Shown here in pieces: positions 1-12,179 of a stretch of 64,000 bases of DNA; the first letter of the stretch is position 1, and every line of letters starts with the position of its first letter. The translations under genes and the position numbers were made by a program. The notes under the pieces are model-generated. The model saw nothing but the letters and a program-made list of their open reading frames with translations. It was not told where the DNA came from and made no database searches. Origin of the DNA: Paraspadella gotoi (taxonomy: Eukaryota; Chaetognatha); assembly GCA_051294375.1 (NCBI GenBank), contig CM119268.1, positions 5,957,525 to 6,021,524 of the forward strand, read 5' to 3'.

Positions 1-2115
1 TTATCTTTTAGAGTGAGAGAAAGCTACATAAAATTAAAGAGAAAAGAGAGAGAGAAGGAGACATAAAAATAAAAGAGAGGAAATTTTGTTTGTTTTGATA
101 AAAGATATTAATAACTGTCGCTCACACCAATTTTACAACATCGATGATGTTATTGCGCAGAAGTATTTAACGTTTTTATTTCTTTTTTCTTTGAAAATAT
201 CGTTTTCCGGTGTTTTTAGAATTTTTATCTCTTTTACATGGAAAAAGCGTTTTTCTTTGTTTTAAAAATGTTGTTTCTCTTTTGGAAATATTCGTCCTGC
301 CGCTGTATTTTACGTTTTTATCAACTTTTTAAACTTTGAAAAGTCGTTTATTCAGTGTTTTTTTTAAAATATTTTTTTACATTGGGACAAAAACGTTTGA
401 CGTTTTTTTTTTTTAAAGTTTTTATTTCTTTTTACATTGAAAAAAATCGTTTTCTGTTTTTTTTTAAAAGGTTTTCATAATCTTTTTACAGGAGAAAAAG
501 TCGTTTTCTGGTGTATTTAACGTTTTTATCTTTTGAGATGAGAGAAAGCTACATAATTAAAGAGAAAGAGAGAGAGAAGGAGACATAAAATAAAAAAGAG
601 AGGAAATTTTTTTGTTTTGATAAAAAGATAATTTAATAACTGTCCTCACCCAATTTTTTAAAACCCGATGATGTTTATTGCAGAAGTATTTAACGTTTTA
701 TTTCTTTTTCTTGAAAATATCGTTTTCCGGGTGTTTTAGAATTTTTTTATTCTTTTATTTCATTGGAAAAAGCGTTTTTCTTTTGTTTTTAAAGTTTGGT
801 TATCTCTTTTGGAAATGTCGTTTGCCGGCTGTATTTAATTCCGTTTTTATTTACTTTTTACTTAGAAAAGTCGTTTATTCGGTGTTTTTTAACTCTTTTT
901 TACATTGAAAAAAACGTTTGGCCGTTTTTTTTTAAGTTTTTTTCTTTTTACATGAAAAAATTCGTTTCTGTTTTTTTTTAAAAAGTTTTGCATATCTTTT
1001 TAACAGAGAAAAAGTCGTTTCTATGTGTATTTAAGCGTTTTTTATCTATTGAGAGTGAGAGAAAAGCTCATAAAATTAAAGAGAAAAGAGAGCAAGAGAA
1101 GGAGACATAAAAATACAAAGAGAGGAAATTTTTGTTTTTGTTTTGATAAAAAATATTTAAATAAACTGTACTCACTCACGCAATTTTAACAACCTCGATG
1201 ATTGTTATTTGCAGAAGTATTTACCCCACGTTTTTTTTCTTTTTCTTTGAAAAAATATCGTTTTTCCGGTGTTTTAGGAATATTTTATCTCTTTTACATT
1301 GGAAAAAGCGGTTTTTCTTTGTTTTTTAAAGTTGTTATCTCTTGGAAATATCGTCTGCCGCTGTATTTAACGCTTTTTATCACTTTATTTACTTTAGAAA
1401 AAGTCGTTTATCAAAGTGTTTTTTTTTATATTTTTTTACATTGGAAAAACGTGCCGTTTTTTATTAAAAGTTTTTATTTCTTTTTTTACATTGGAACAAA
1501 AATCGTTTTCTGTTATTTTTAAAGTTTTCAATATCTTTTTTTACAGAGAAAAAAGTCGTTTTCTGGTGTAATTTAACGTTTTTTATCTTTTGAGAGTGAG
1601 AAGAAAGCTACATAAAATTAAAGAGAAAAGAGAGAGAGAAGGAGACTAAAAATAAAAAGAGGAAATTTGTTTGTTTTGAATTTAAAACAGAATAATTTAA
1701 TAACTGTTCCTCACACCAATTTTAACCAACCTCGATGATGTTAATTTGCAGAAAGTATTAAACGTTTTTATTTCTTTTTTCTTTGAAATATCGTTTTCGC
1801 GTGTTTAGAAATTTTTTTATCTCTTTTTACATTGGAAAAAAGCGTTTTTTTCTTGTTTTTAAAGTTGTTTAATCTTTTTGGAAATGTCGTCTGCCGGTGT
1901 AATTTAACGTTTTTTATTAACTTTTTACTTTAGAAAGTCGTTTATCGGTGTTTTTAACTCTTTTTACATTGGAAAAACGATTGCGTTTTTTTTTCAAGTT
2001 TTTATTTCTTTTTACAATTGGGAAAAAATCGTTTTCTGTTTTTTTTAAAAGTTTTCATATCTTTTACAGAGAAAAAGTCCGTTTTCTGGTGTATTTAATC
2101 GTTTTTATCCATTGA
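1..2115. repeat. ~525-bp unit in four tandem copies, error-rich
   Basis: A unit beginning GAGTGAGAGAAAGCTACATA restarts near 11, 535, 1050, 1591 and 2113; the last start is cut off after about 18 bases. Copies align along their whole length but differ mainly by one-base gains and losses in T and A runs. That is the signature of uncorrected long reads rather than ordinary divergence. The unit is T-rich and has no coding pattern; the short T-rich reading frames are chance. The array runs directly into the gypsy gag region. Confidence 0.8.
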
Positions 2116-2160
2116 GAGTGAGAGAAAGCTAGCCATATCGCAACGCCTCTCTTCAATCCG

Positions 2161-2993
2161 TTGTCTCCTCGCAGCGGCTCGCCACGAGCACGGCCCAACC
2201 CACGCCGACGCCGTGATGCAACTTCCGNNNNNNNNNNCGCAGCGCATCCGCCGCCTCCTCGAGCTCGCACGCCTAAACTCCCTCCATTCGATTCGAAAAA
2301 CATTTCTGTATGGTTGGCCGGAGTTGACGCTGCGTTTGTCGCCGCTGACGTCACCGACGACGCCACTATGGCGTCCCACATTTTCGCAGCCCTTCCTTCA
2401 GAGCATCAACCGCTTTTCGAGGATTTTTATCGATCTGGCAATCGCCCCTCGTACGCACAAGTTTACGCGAGACTAATAAAACTGTTTGGTGAAAAACCGA
2501 GGCAGTTGGCCCAGAGGATGCTGCGCCCAATGACGCTCAGTGGACGTACCCCGTCGCAGCTTGCAACCATCATCCGAGCAGCCTTCTCTGAACTTCGTAT
2601 GGAAGTCGTTTTCAAAGAGATTTTGGCTAACGCTCTCCCCTCCCACGTCCGCGCAATCGCTTTCACCGACATTAATTCTCTTGACGACGCCGCAACAGCA
2701 GCGGATGCCTTCTATGACGCTACCGGAAACCTTGTTGTGAAGCCACCATCGCCCAGTGGCACCATCAACGCCATCTCTGCTGACGCAGATGAGGATGACG
2801 ACGCCGACCGACCTCTTTCTTACGCCGAGGTCTGTGCAGTCAATAACAGCCAAAGGCCTTGGAAGCGGGTCGAGCAGCGCCGACGCCAACGCCCCTTTCA
2901 GCCCAGAGCAGCATCAGCCGCCACCGAGATGGACGGCAATACGTGCTGGTACCATGCCGAATTTGGCAATCGCGCTAGAAACTGCCGCGAAGT
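2161..2993 (+). CDS. Ty3/gypsy retrotransposon gag, truncated by gap
   Basis: This is the structural (nucleocapsid) protein of an LTR retrotransposon. It is open from 2161 in frame 1. A basic, proline-rich start is followed by a gypsy-type matrix/capsid-like helical region (PPFDSKNISVWLAGVDAAF, then LPSEHQPLFEDFY) and a cysteine/histidine knuckle-like segment CWYHAEFGNRARNC near 2945-2986. That segment is typical of arthropod gypsy Gag proteins. A 10-N gap at 2228-2237 makes the reading frame across it unproven. The 997-N gap at 2994 removes the end of gag and all of protease and early reverse transcriptase. No convincing start codon or 5' LTR is visible; the 5' end abuts the tandem array. 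Host-genome mobile element, probably dead. Confidence 0.8.
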
Positions 2994-3991
2994 NNNNNNN
3001 NNNNNNNNNNNNNNNNNNNNNNNNNNNNNNNNNNNNNNNNNNNNNNNNNNNNNNNNNNNNNNNNNNNNNNNNNNNNNNNNNNNNNNNNNNNNNNNNNNNN
3101 NNNNNNNNNNNNNNNNNNNNNNNNNNNNNNNNNNNNNNNNNNNNNNNNNNNNNNNNNNNNNNNNNNNNNNNNNNNNNNNNNNNNNNNNNNNNNNNNNNNN
3201 NNNNNNNNNNNNNNNNNNNNNNNNNNNNNNNNNNNNNNNNNNNNNNNNNNNNNNNNNNNNNNNNNNNNNNNNNNNNNNNNNNNNNNNNNNNNNNNNNNNN
3301 NNNNNNNNNNNNNNNNNNNNNNNNNNNNNNNNNNNNNNNNNNNNNNNNNNNNNNNNNNNNNNNNNNNNNNNNNNNNNNNNNNNNNNNNNNNNNNNNNNNN
3401 NNNNNNNNNNNNNNNNNNNNNNNNNNNNNNNNNNNNNNNNNNNNNNNNNNNNNNNNNNNNNNNNNNNNNNNNNNNNNNNNNNNNNNNNNNNNNNNNNNNN
3501 NNNNNNNNNNNNNNNNNNNNNNNNNNNNNNNNNNNNNNNNNNNNNNNNNNNNNNNNNNNNNNNNNNNNNNNNNNNNNNNNNNNNNNNNNNNNNNNNNNNN
3601 NNNNNNNNNNNNNNNNNNNNNNNNNNNNNNNNNNNNNNNNNNNNNNNNNNNNNNNNNNNNNNNNNNNNNNNNNNNNNNNNNNNNNNNNNNNNNNNNNNNN
3701 NNNNNNNNNNNNNNNNNNNNNNNNNNNNNNNNNNNNNNNNNNNNNNNNNNNNNNNNNNNNNNNNNNNNNNNNNNNNNNNNNNNNNNNNNNNNNNNNNNNN
3801 NNNNNNNNNNNNNNNNNNNNNNNNNNNNNNNNNNNNNNNNNNNNNNNNNNNNNNNNNNNNNNNNNNNNNNNNNNNNNNNNNNNNNNNNNNNNNNNNNNNN
3901 NNNNNNNNNNNNNNNNNNNNNNNNNNNNNNNNNNNNNNNNNNNNNNNNNNNNNNNNNNNNNNNNNNNNNNNNNNNNNNNNNNNNNNNNNNA

Positions 3992-4560
3992 AATTCCGGT
4001 ACATGAGGCAGATATCCCAAAAACCGCCATCATTACGCCCTTTGGACTTTATGAGTACCTAAGAACGCCATTCGGCCTAAAAAACGCAGCTCAAGACTTC
4101 CAGCGCATGATGGACGTCATCTTGTCTGGAATTCCCCATGTTTTCGTATACCTTGATGACATTCTTGTCGCATCAACATCCTTTGACGAGCACCTGGAGG
4201 ACCTTGAACGCGTTTTCGAGGCTCTCGAGAGTAACGGCCTCATCATCAATCGCTCTAAATGCGTTTTCGGCGCCTCTTCGCTCGAATTTCTCGGTTATAA
4301 CGTCAACGCCGACGGCGTCACACCCCTTCCTAACAGAGTCGACGACATCGAGAAGTTTCCAACGCCGACATCGATTAAGGACCTTCAACGGTTTCTTGGC
4401 GTCCTTAATTACTATAGGCGTTTCATCCCACGCGCCGCCGACATCCTCGAGCCCCTCTACAGCGCCCTTCGAGGAAAACCGAAGCACTTGGAATGGGGCG
4501 ACGAACGCGATGCAGCATTTGCCGCCGCGAAAAAAGCTCTCGCTTCTGCAACGATGTCTT
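3992..4560 (+). CDS. Ty3/gypsy reverse transcriptase, C-terminal part
   Basis: This is the palm and thumb of the element's RNA-directed DNA polymerase. It is readable in frame 3 straight after the gap, beginning IPVHEADIPKTAIITPFGLY, through LRTPFGLKNAAQDFQRMMD. The catalytic box YLDDILVAS follows at about 4149-4175. After it come the FLGY box (EFLGYNV) and the gypsy thumb FLGVLNYYRRFIP. The first half, with the first catalytic aspartate, lies in the gap. The frame differs from gag (frame 1) and integrase (frame 2), so at least one frameshift, gap-size error or mutation separates them. Confidence 0.9.
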
Positions 4561-5300
4561 GGTCACTCCGTTCAGCGACAGTTACAGGGCCCGAGCTCGT
4601 CTACGAAATAGGTGTGACGCGCCTCCAACTAGCACGAAGCTATGGGCGGGAAGTCACGAGTTGCTTACTTGTCGGGAAAACCATTAACTTTTGCAGGGGT
4701 AATTGTGAAACCATTAAGCTTTCTTTCTCCGCTCTCCTTGCAGCAGCACCAAAACGTAAAGCCCGCCCTTTCGACAGAGAGCTAGACTTGTAGCTTTCGC
4801 ATGACTGTGTGCCCATGTCGGCCGTTTTTCGAAGTGGCGACCTCTTTACGTCTGTTTCAGATCAAACAGCTTCGTTCTCCGGCCTGACTCAGGGAAAAAA
4901 TCTAGTAGCCTCATACCTATATAGGCCAATTACCTCGAGACGTCTGCAGGGTATCAGTGCGATAACTACAGACTATTGCGACATTATGAAGGGAAAGGCG
5001 CGCCGCGGTACGTGTAACGACTGTACGCGCGCTCTCTCGCCACTTCCACCTGCGAGCCAGCGCCCCCCTCCAAGCTAACTATCAACGCCGGTGTCTCCTG
5101 TGCAACGGATCAATTCGAAAAATGGCATCGGATCAAAAGAGAGGCGCGGACGTGTCAAAGTCTCCTTGCCGACGGTGGTGGGACCACACCAGTTTGCGCT
5201 GTTGACAAGGTGTATAGTGTGGACGCGCGTACAGCACATTATCTGTGATGTAAGTTGCGGCAGGATCCCGCCACCACTCTGCCAGAAGACATGGCGGAGC
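4561..5300 (+). pseudogene. Degenerate RNase H and linker of the gypsy element
   Basis: Gypsy pol carries an RNase H domain between reverse transcriptase and integrase. Here the frame breaks up after KKALASATM. Only scraps are recognisable in different frames: a PFDRELDL-like piece near 4770 that resembles the conserved FDREL motif, and a FTSVSDQT-like piece near 4850 where TDHKPL is expected. Several stops and frame changes lie between them. I see no intact RNase H, so the element cannot be autonomous as it stands. Confidence 0.6.
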
Positions 5301-6611
5301 GCCTCGTTTTCGACTGCAATCCACATTCTCTCACATCCTCGGTGTCGCGCGACGCAACCAAGACATATTTGGTCACAAAGGCCGGATTTGCTCTGCGCCT
5401 TCGGCATCTACTGCACGTTGGCGCGAGATGGCACAGACGCACGTGCACTCAATGCCAGCGCGCTAAAATCCACCAGCACATTCAAGCGCCTCCCCAACAA
5501 TTTCCGCAGGTCGAGCGACGTTTTCAGCATGTTCACGTTGACATTGTAGGCCCTCTCCCCGTCTCTAATGGACACGCCCATTTACTCACGTGCGTTGATC
5601 GTTTTACGCGCTGGCCAGAAGCAATCCCTCTTCGCGACACCACGACGCCGACCATCGCCGCGGCCTTCCTTCAAAATTGGGTTGCGCGCTTTGGTGTACC
5701 TTCAACGGTAACCACAGATCGGGGAAGCCAATTCACGTCTGAATTGTGGCGCCAACTCGCCGAAATGGTGGGCTTTAAACTAAACTTCACCACAGCCTAC
5801 CATCCACAGGCAAACGGTATGGTGGAACGAATGCATCGCAGCTTGAAATCATCGCTAAAGGCACGCTGTGAGAACGCCGCTGACAGGTGGTTCTCTCAAC
5901 TCCCCTGGGTCCTGCTTGGACTGCGAACCACCTATAAAAACGATCTCGACGCTTCCCCGGCGGAATTGGTCATTGGCGATGTACTCACCATCCCTGGTGA
6001 GCTGATTGGCGCCGACGATTCCAACCAAGAAGTCGATGCCACGCAACGAGCTGAGATTCTTCAAAACCTCCGTTTTGACGTCGCGCTCATGCGCCCAATC
6101 CCTGGCACCGCCCACACAGAGCCAATAAGCCGGATTCCAACTTCCCTCAGGGAGGCGGAGTTTGTTTTTGTTCGCCGCCCTAACAACGCCGGCGCCCTCG
6201 CGACGCCTTATGCCGGACCCTACCGTGTAGTAAAATGGCACCAACGAGACGTCATCATCGAAATACCCGGCCGAGGCAAAGAAACAATAACCATCGATCG
6301 CGTCAAACCGGCGTCCATCGACGCCGAAAATCCTCCAGCGCCTCCAGAGGCCCCGCCTCGCGGACGCCCTCCCAAACGCCGGGCGCCCGCGCACACTGAC
6401 GTTGGAGAGAACGATAAGAAAACTTTAAAAAAGGTCATTTTTCCCAATGCATCTGATAACAGGCGATCAAGACCAGCCCGCACCCAACCCACTAGGCGCT
6501 GCAAGCGCCTACCACTTCCGGCCACGCTGGAGCCTATCAACGAGGAAGAATTTGAGCCACGACCTATCACCACTGACGTCAACCAAGTCAACGACAGCGC
6601 TTGGGGGGGGA
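5301..6611 (+). CDS. Ty3/gypsy integrase and C-terminal tail
   Basis: This is the enzyme that inserts retrotransposon cDNA into the genome. The frame is open from 5255 but recognisable homology begins about 5300. A zinc-finger remnant ends in CTQCQRAKI. The catalytic core has aspartates in HVHVDIVGP and VTTDRGSQF and a glutamate in QANGMVERMH. Counted from 5255 these are D96, D155 and E191, giving the canonical D,D-35-E spacing. A typical gypsy C-terminal region follows (PYAGPYRVVKWHQRDVIIEI) with a basic proline-rich tail. The zinc-finger histidine half is poorly preserved. The protein tail runs into the polypurine tract. Confidence 0.9.
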
Positions 6612-6630
6612 TGTTTGGGAACTCAAATGA
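6603..6630 (+). promoter_or_regulatory. Gypsy polypurine tract and start of 3' LTR
   Basis: A run of eight G and one A (6603-6611) is followed by TGTTTGGGAACTC. A purine run immediately before TG is what the plus-strand primer site and 3' LTR start look like in gypsy elements. Only about 19 bases of LTR are present before a 100-N gap, so its length and its 5' partner cannot be checked. Confidence 0.55.
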
Positions 6631-6730
6631 NNNNNNNNNNNNNNNNNNNNNNNNNNNNNNNNNNNNNNNNNNNNNNNNNNNNNNNNNNNNNNNNNNNNNN
6701 NNNNNNNNNNNNNNNNNNNNNNNNNNNNNN

Positions 6731-7065
6731 ACGATCCTGTGAGAGATTAGAAATCACAAAACTAAACGCCGTCCCTATAGTGACAAATACGGATTATGTC
6801 ACTGTTGCTAACATTAGCACAGACGAAAATAAAAATGACAAATATGATAATGATATTGAAAAGATGAAATTAATGACAACGATATTTATCTTTTAGAAAT
6901 TGCTAAAAATCGCCACAACTTATGAAATGACTACTCAAAACGAGACGACGTACGACAGACGACGACGACGACGTAGCAACACTAACGCTTGCTCAAAGTC
7001 GATGGCGACAAACGCTGAATCTTTCTCTCTCTCGACCCTCACGTGAGAAGAAAGACTGATGAGGA
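6731..7065. other. No gene seen
   Basis: The left part (6731-6900) could be the remainder of the gypsy LTR or host flank; without a second LTR copy this cannot be decided. A short GAC-rich run (6944-6975) is present. No coding signal. Confidence 0.4.
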
Positions 7066-7335
7066 ACGAGACTAGGGTGGAGTGAAGAGTTAAAAGACTA
7101 GGGTGGTAAGAGAAGATGAAAGACTAGGGTGGAGTAAAGAGTTGAAAGACTAGGGTGGTAAGAGAAGATGAAAGACTAGGGTGGAGTAAAGAGTTGAAAG
7201 ACTAGGGTGGTAAGAGAAGATGAAAGATTAGGGTGGAGTGAAGAGTTGAAAGACTAGGGTGGTAAGAGAAGATGAAAGACTAGGGTGGAGTGAAGAGTTG
7301 AAAGACCAGGGTGGTAAGAGATGATGAAAGACTGA
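7066..7335 (+). repeat. 52-bp minisatellite (2 x 26 bp)
   Basis: Alternating half-units share AGACTAGGGTGG and then continue with AGTGAAGAGTTGAA or TAAGAGAAGATGAA. About five 52-bp periods are present with few substitutions. Degenerate continuation (AGGGTGGATAGAAGA) reaches about 7500. Confidence 0.9.
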
Positions 7336-8259
7336 GGTTTGAGGTGTTAAAAGACCGTAGCCTACAGTGTAGGGTGGATAGAAGAATTGAAAGATGAAAG
7401 GATGAAAAGAGAGGATAAAATATTAGAGTGGCTGTGGATTTTAAAAACTAAATACGGTTGAAAAGTATAAAGACTAAAACGAGCAGAGGAATCAAAAGAC
7501 TAGGTCGGGATGAGAAGTGAAAATGATTGGGTTGAGGGAATGATTGAGAAATGAAAGATAAAATATTACATTTGAAATAACATAAAATTGTAATATTTTT
7601 TAACGCTAACCATGTAACAAAATAGCAATAGTAAAGAATAGATGGGTAATGTACCGAGTCATGACTGAGAAAAAAATTATCATCAATAAATTCAGGAAAA
7701 ACATATGAAATACGATTTCTTTCGTCGGAGATGATTATTTCGATGCTTCAGATGTGAATACAGATGAGAAAGATCTGTTTAACTCGAAAGATTAAATAAG
7801 TTAAAAGGGATTAGATAAGGATTAAATGAACAATACGATCAGACTTTTGAACGTATATTAGATAGTTTATGAACGAAATGGTACCATAGCATGATGTCAA
7901 ATGCTAAAATTTAAAAACTTATGATTTGAAAAGATTTAGAAACTCAAATGTTTTGAATTATTAAAAGACGATAAAATCTTAGATAGGCTAAAGTTTTATT
8001 TTGGTCTTGAAAAATATAATCGATATAATCTGGATGAAGTTTAAATTTAAAAAAATAGAACGCTGAGTGAATTATCAGTTATTACCCTTTTTAACTTGGT
8101 TATTAATATTATTAAATTAGAAGTTTTAATAATAAAAGAGGTCATTTTCATTCGATTATAAACTTTTTCCACTTACCTGACTCTATGTTCACTTTCCATT
8201 CTCACTTAAGACGCTTTGATTCCTCTTATGGAAAAATCAATTTTCCCTCAAGATTGAGC

Positions 8260-8296
<37 letters not shown>

Positions 8297-9134
8297 NNNN
8301 NNNNNNNNNNNNNNNNNNNNNNNNNNNNNNNNNNNNNNNNNNNNNNNNNNNNNNNNNNNNNNNNNNNNNNNNNNNNNNNNNNNNNNNNNNNNNNNNNNNN
8401 NNNNNNNNNNNNNNNNNNNNNNNNNNNNNNNNNNNNNNNNNNNNNNNNNNNNNNNNNNNNNNNNNNNNNNNNNNNNNCTCTCTCTCTCTCTTTCTCAAAA
8501 TACGTTCATATTAAAGCCATTCATTATTAAATCTAGTAATAATAATCTGCACGCTTGGATTATCCATAATTGTATCTGAAACAAAACTGGATTTACNNNN
8601 NNNNNNNNNNNNNNNNNNNNNNNNNNNNNNNNNNNNNNNNNNNNNNNNNNNNNNNNNNNNNNNNNNNNNNNNNNNNNNNNNNNNNNNNNNNNNNNNNNNN
8701 NNNNNNNNNNNNNNNNNNNNNNNNNNNNNNNNNNNNNNNNNNNNNNNNNNNNNNNNNNNNNNNNNNNNNNNNNNNNNNNNNNNNNNNNNNNNNNNNNNNN
8801 NNNNNNNNNNNNNNNNNNNNNNNNNNNNNNNNNNNNNNNNNNNNNNNNNNNNNNNNNNNNNNNNNNNNNNNNNNNNNNNNNAATATTTTATTAAATATTT
8901 AAAATTTTTTTTTTTTGGTCGTTTCAAATTTCCGAAATTTCTACTTTATCATATAACTATTTATCACTATTTTAACAGTTTTATTTTGTTCTCCAAGATT
9001 TTCTTTCTTTTTTTAACTTTCTTTTTCTTATCCAATATTTTTTTTCATTGAGAGAGGCCTGTTTTTCACCGTCGTCAGTCTGCCACCTTTTGTTTTCGTC
9101 TTTCTTTTCTTTACCTATTTCTCTCTTTCTTTTT

Positions 9135-9201
<67 letters not shown>

Positions 9202-9660
9202 CTCTTTCTTTCCTTCTTTCTTTCTTTCTTTCCTTCAATATTTCCCTACAGTTCTTTCTTTCCTGTTTCTTTTTCTTTCTTTCTTGACTTCCTTCTTTCT
9301 TTCTAACTGCTACCTTCCTTCTCTCTTTCCTTCCACATATTTTATTCAACCCTCGTCATATCAACCAACGAATTTGTTATTTTCGAATAAAAAAAAGAAA
9401 AAACTAATAAAAATCAAAATCACAAAACATAAAAAAAAATTTTTAAAGAAAGAAAACTAAAAATTTATTTTNNNNNNNNNNNNNNNNNNNNNNNNNNNNN
9501 NNNNNNNNNNNNNNNNNNNNNNNNNNNNNNNNNNNNNNNNNNNNNNNNNNNNNNNNNNNNNNNNNNNNNNNNNNNNNNNNNNNNNNNNNNNNNNNNNNNN
9601 NNNNNNNNNNNNNNNNNNNNNNNNNNNNNNNNNTTTTCATTTCCTCTGTTGATTCTCTGG
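7336..9660. other. AT-rich spacer with (CT)n, (CTTT)n and three gaps
   Basis: No gene is supported. Visible items are a (CT)n tract broken by a gap (8264-8495), a (CTTT)n tract (about 9131-9240) and gaps at 8297-8477, 8597-8881 and 9472-9633. Reading frames here are microsatellite translations. Confidence 0.6.
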
Positions 9661-9890
9661 AAAAATAGGGGGCGCTTGGGTGCTGTCGTCGTCGTCGTTA
9701 TCCTCGCGTCATGGTCGTCGTCGTCATCGTTTTGGTCGTTGTTTTGTCATCTTTAATTCTTAATTTCTCTTCTGCTTAGAATTAAATGTTTAAATAAATT
9801 TCTAAACGTTTTATTCTCACATCGCTGACTCCAGACCAGCTGTTACATCGATTGTGAAAGCTTGGTTAAATTGAAAGAGAGAGTGAGAGG

Positions 9891-9931
<41 letters not shown>

Positions 9932-11300
9932 AAGAGTACAATAAAATACATGAATATCAATTAGTAAACAACATTCGCCAAATTACGAAACATTAACCAA
10001 GACAGACAAAAAAAATGAGCAAAGATAAAGGGAGGAACGAAAGGAAAAACATAACAAAAAATAGGAAAAAAAGAAGAAAAAGAAAAAGAGAAAAGATCAA
10101 CAATGGAAGAGAGGATGAAAGGAGGAAAGGAGGAAGGGGGGAAAGGAGGAAGGGAGGAAGGGAGGAAAGTAGAAAAGGAAGAAAACAGAAGGAAGGGAAG
10201 AGGAAAAAAATAGAAATAAAAAAGGAAAATGAAAAGAGGAAGAATAAAAAAAAGGAAAATAGTAAAAATCTAAGATAAAGATGAAAGTATAAAAAATGGA
10301 TGTGATAAGCAATGGGATAGATAGAAATACGAAAATTTAAAAAGGGAGTAAATAAGGAAAAAGAGGGAAAGATGAAATCTGCAAGGAATGATGTAGAAAT
10401 GAATTAAAATATAAAAGTATAATATATGAAACACATTTAGATATTTATATTTGATGTCATGTTTAAAAATATAAAGAAGAGAATGAAAATAATATGAAAA
10501 GAAAAAATTGGGATTGAAAAAAAAATAAATGAAAGACAAAAATACCAAAAATAATGGCACAAAAAAAGAAATAAAAAATAAAGGAAAATTAGAGAGGAAA
10601 AAAAGGGAAAAAAGGAAAGAAAAAAAAAGGAGGAAATGAAGGAAGAGCCTTTACTCGATTCTGTTGGGAAATCCAATCAAAAGCGGGCTGAGAGGGAGGA
10701 GAGAAAGAGATANNNNNNNNNNNNNNNNNNNNNNNNNNNNNNNNNNNNNNNNNNNNNNNNNNNNNNNNNNNNNNNNNNNNNNNNNNNNNNNNNNNNNNNN
10801 NNNNNNNNNNNNNNNNNNNNNNNNNNNNNNNNNNNNNNNNNNNNNNNNNNNNNNNNNNNNNNNNNNNNNNNNNNNNNNNNNNNNNNNNNNNNNNNNNNNN
10901 NNNNNNNNAAAATTCGACCTCCAATTCGTTTATAATAATTTTTTTTTCATTTAAAGAAGAATTTATCACGGTGTCCAACATTTACCACAGAAAGAGCCAA
11001 TGTTGATATTGATGTTGCATTTGCAGTTGGTCTTGTGGCAGCCCCTTTGTTCGTTGGAATAAAAAAAAATAAAAATTTGATCCTAAACTCGTCACAAATA
11101 TTAATTCTCTCTTTTTCCCTTTTGCTTGAAAGAAAAGATTTAGAATCTCGTCGCATAAACAAAGAAAAAATGTTGTCAACAAATGTGGTATGGCAAATTA
11201 ATCATATTTAAATAACTTTCTTCGTTTTCGTTAATTGACTCAATCTGTCTTCTTGATACTAGGCCAAGTCAAGGCTTTCGAAGATGAAAACCTAAATGTG
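9661..11300. other. AT/purine-rich spacer, no gene seen
   Basis: Contains (TCG)-rich sequence near 9685-9745, (GA)n at 9880-9928, a long A/G-rich stretch (10010-10710) that yields lysine/glutamate/arginine frames on one strand and phenylalanine-rich frames on the other, and a gap at 10713-10908. No exon signal. Confidence 0.5.
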
Positions 11301-11307
11301 AAGAGGA

Positions 11308-11672
11308 TTAAACCCCAAGACAAAATGAAAATGATTAAACCATGTGACCAAATGGCAATTTCACTAAATGATAAAATGATTAAACACTATGACAGAAGAG
11401 CAATGCCACGAAATAATAAAATATTAAACTCTGTGTCAGAACAGAAATATCACTAAATGATAAAATGATTAAACCCTCTGACAGAATAACAATGTCACTA
11501 AATGATAAAACTATGAAACCCTATGACAGAATAGCAATGCCACTAAATGATTAAATTATTAAACCCTATGACAGAATAGCAATGCCACTAAATGATTAAA
11601 TGATAAAACCCTATGACAGAATAGCAATGTCACTAAATTATTAAACCCTATGACAGAGTGAGAATGTCACAC
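11308..11672 (+). repeat. ~51-bp minisatellite
   Basis: About seven imperfect copies of a unit containing AAACCCTATGACAGAATAGC followed by AATGCCACTAAATGATTAAA. The later copies (11510-11670) are the most alike and the earlier ones more diverged, so the array looks older on its left side. Confidence 0.85.
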
Positions 11673-12179
11673 AAACGGCGCAATTTGCTACAAAACATTA
11701 ACGCATCCTCTTGTTGCTCTCATATTGCTTTTTATACGGCGCAAATCCCAAAGGCTTTTTGCCAAATTCTACCTTTCTATTGCTTCAAAATTGTTCGTTT
11801 TGTTTTCAAATTTAGATATTGCTAAAGTTCTAAGCGTCTTTTATTATCAAGCTGCCCACCTTGGTTTTATATGTAATATACTTTTTATTCAAAAAGAAAA
11901 TATTTTAGTTCTGATTATAATTAATTTATGCTAATAAGCCTTGTTGTACATCAAGCATTACTTTTTGATATCTTTTTCTTTTATAATACATTCATTCTCA
12001 TCTCAATTTAATCTCCTTTTCTTATCTTTAAACTTACAAGGCATTTGGGGGAGGAAGAATCAATTAAATAGTTACATTCTTATTCCTCCATGAATACTTT
12101 AATTATCAATCTTATTCTAACTACTCTATTGCAATCTCTATTTATTTATTAACTTTATCGTCATCTTATTATTTTCAAC

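Noticed and set aside
5075-5549. Extra plus and minus frames beside the integrase
   Set aside because: Shadows of the integrase frame; only frame 2 carries the catalytic motifs.
7066-11672. CRISPR-like regular repeats
   Set aside because: Animal genome, repeats are contiguous or imperfect tandem units without unique spacers.
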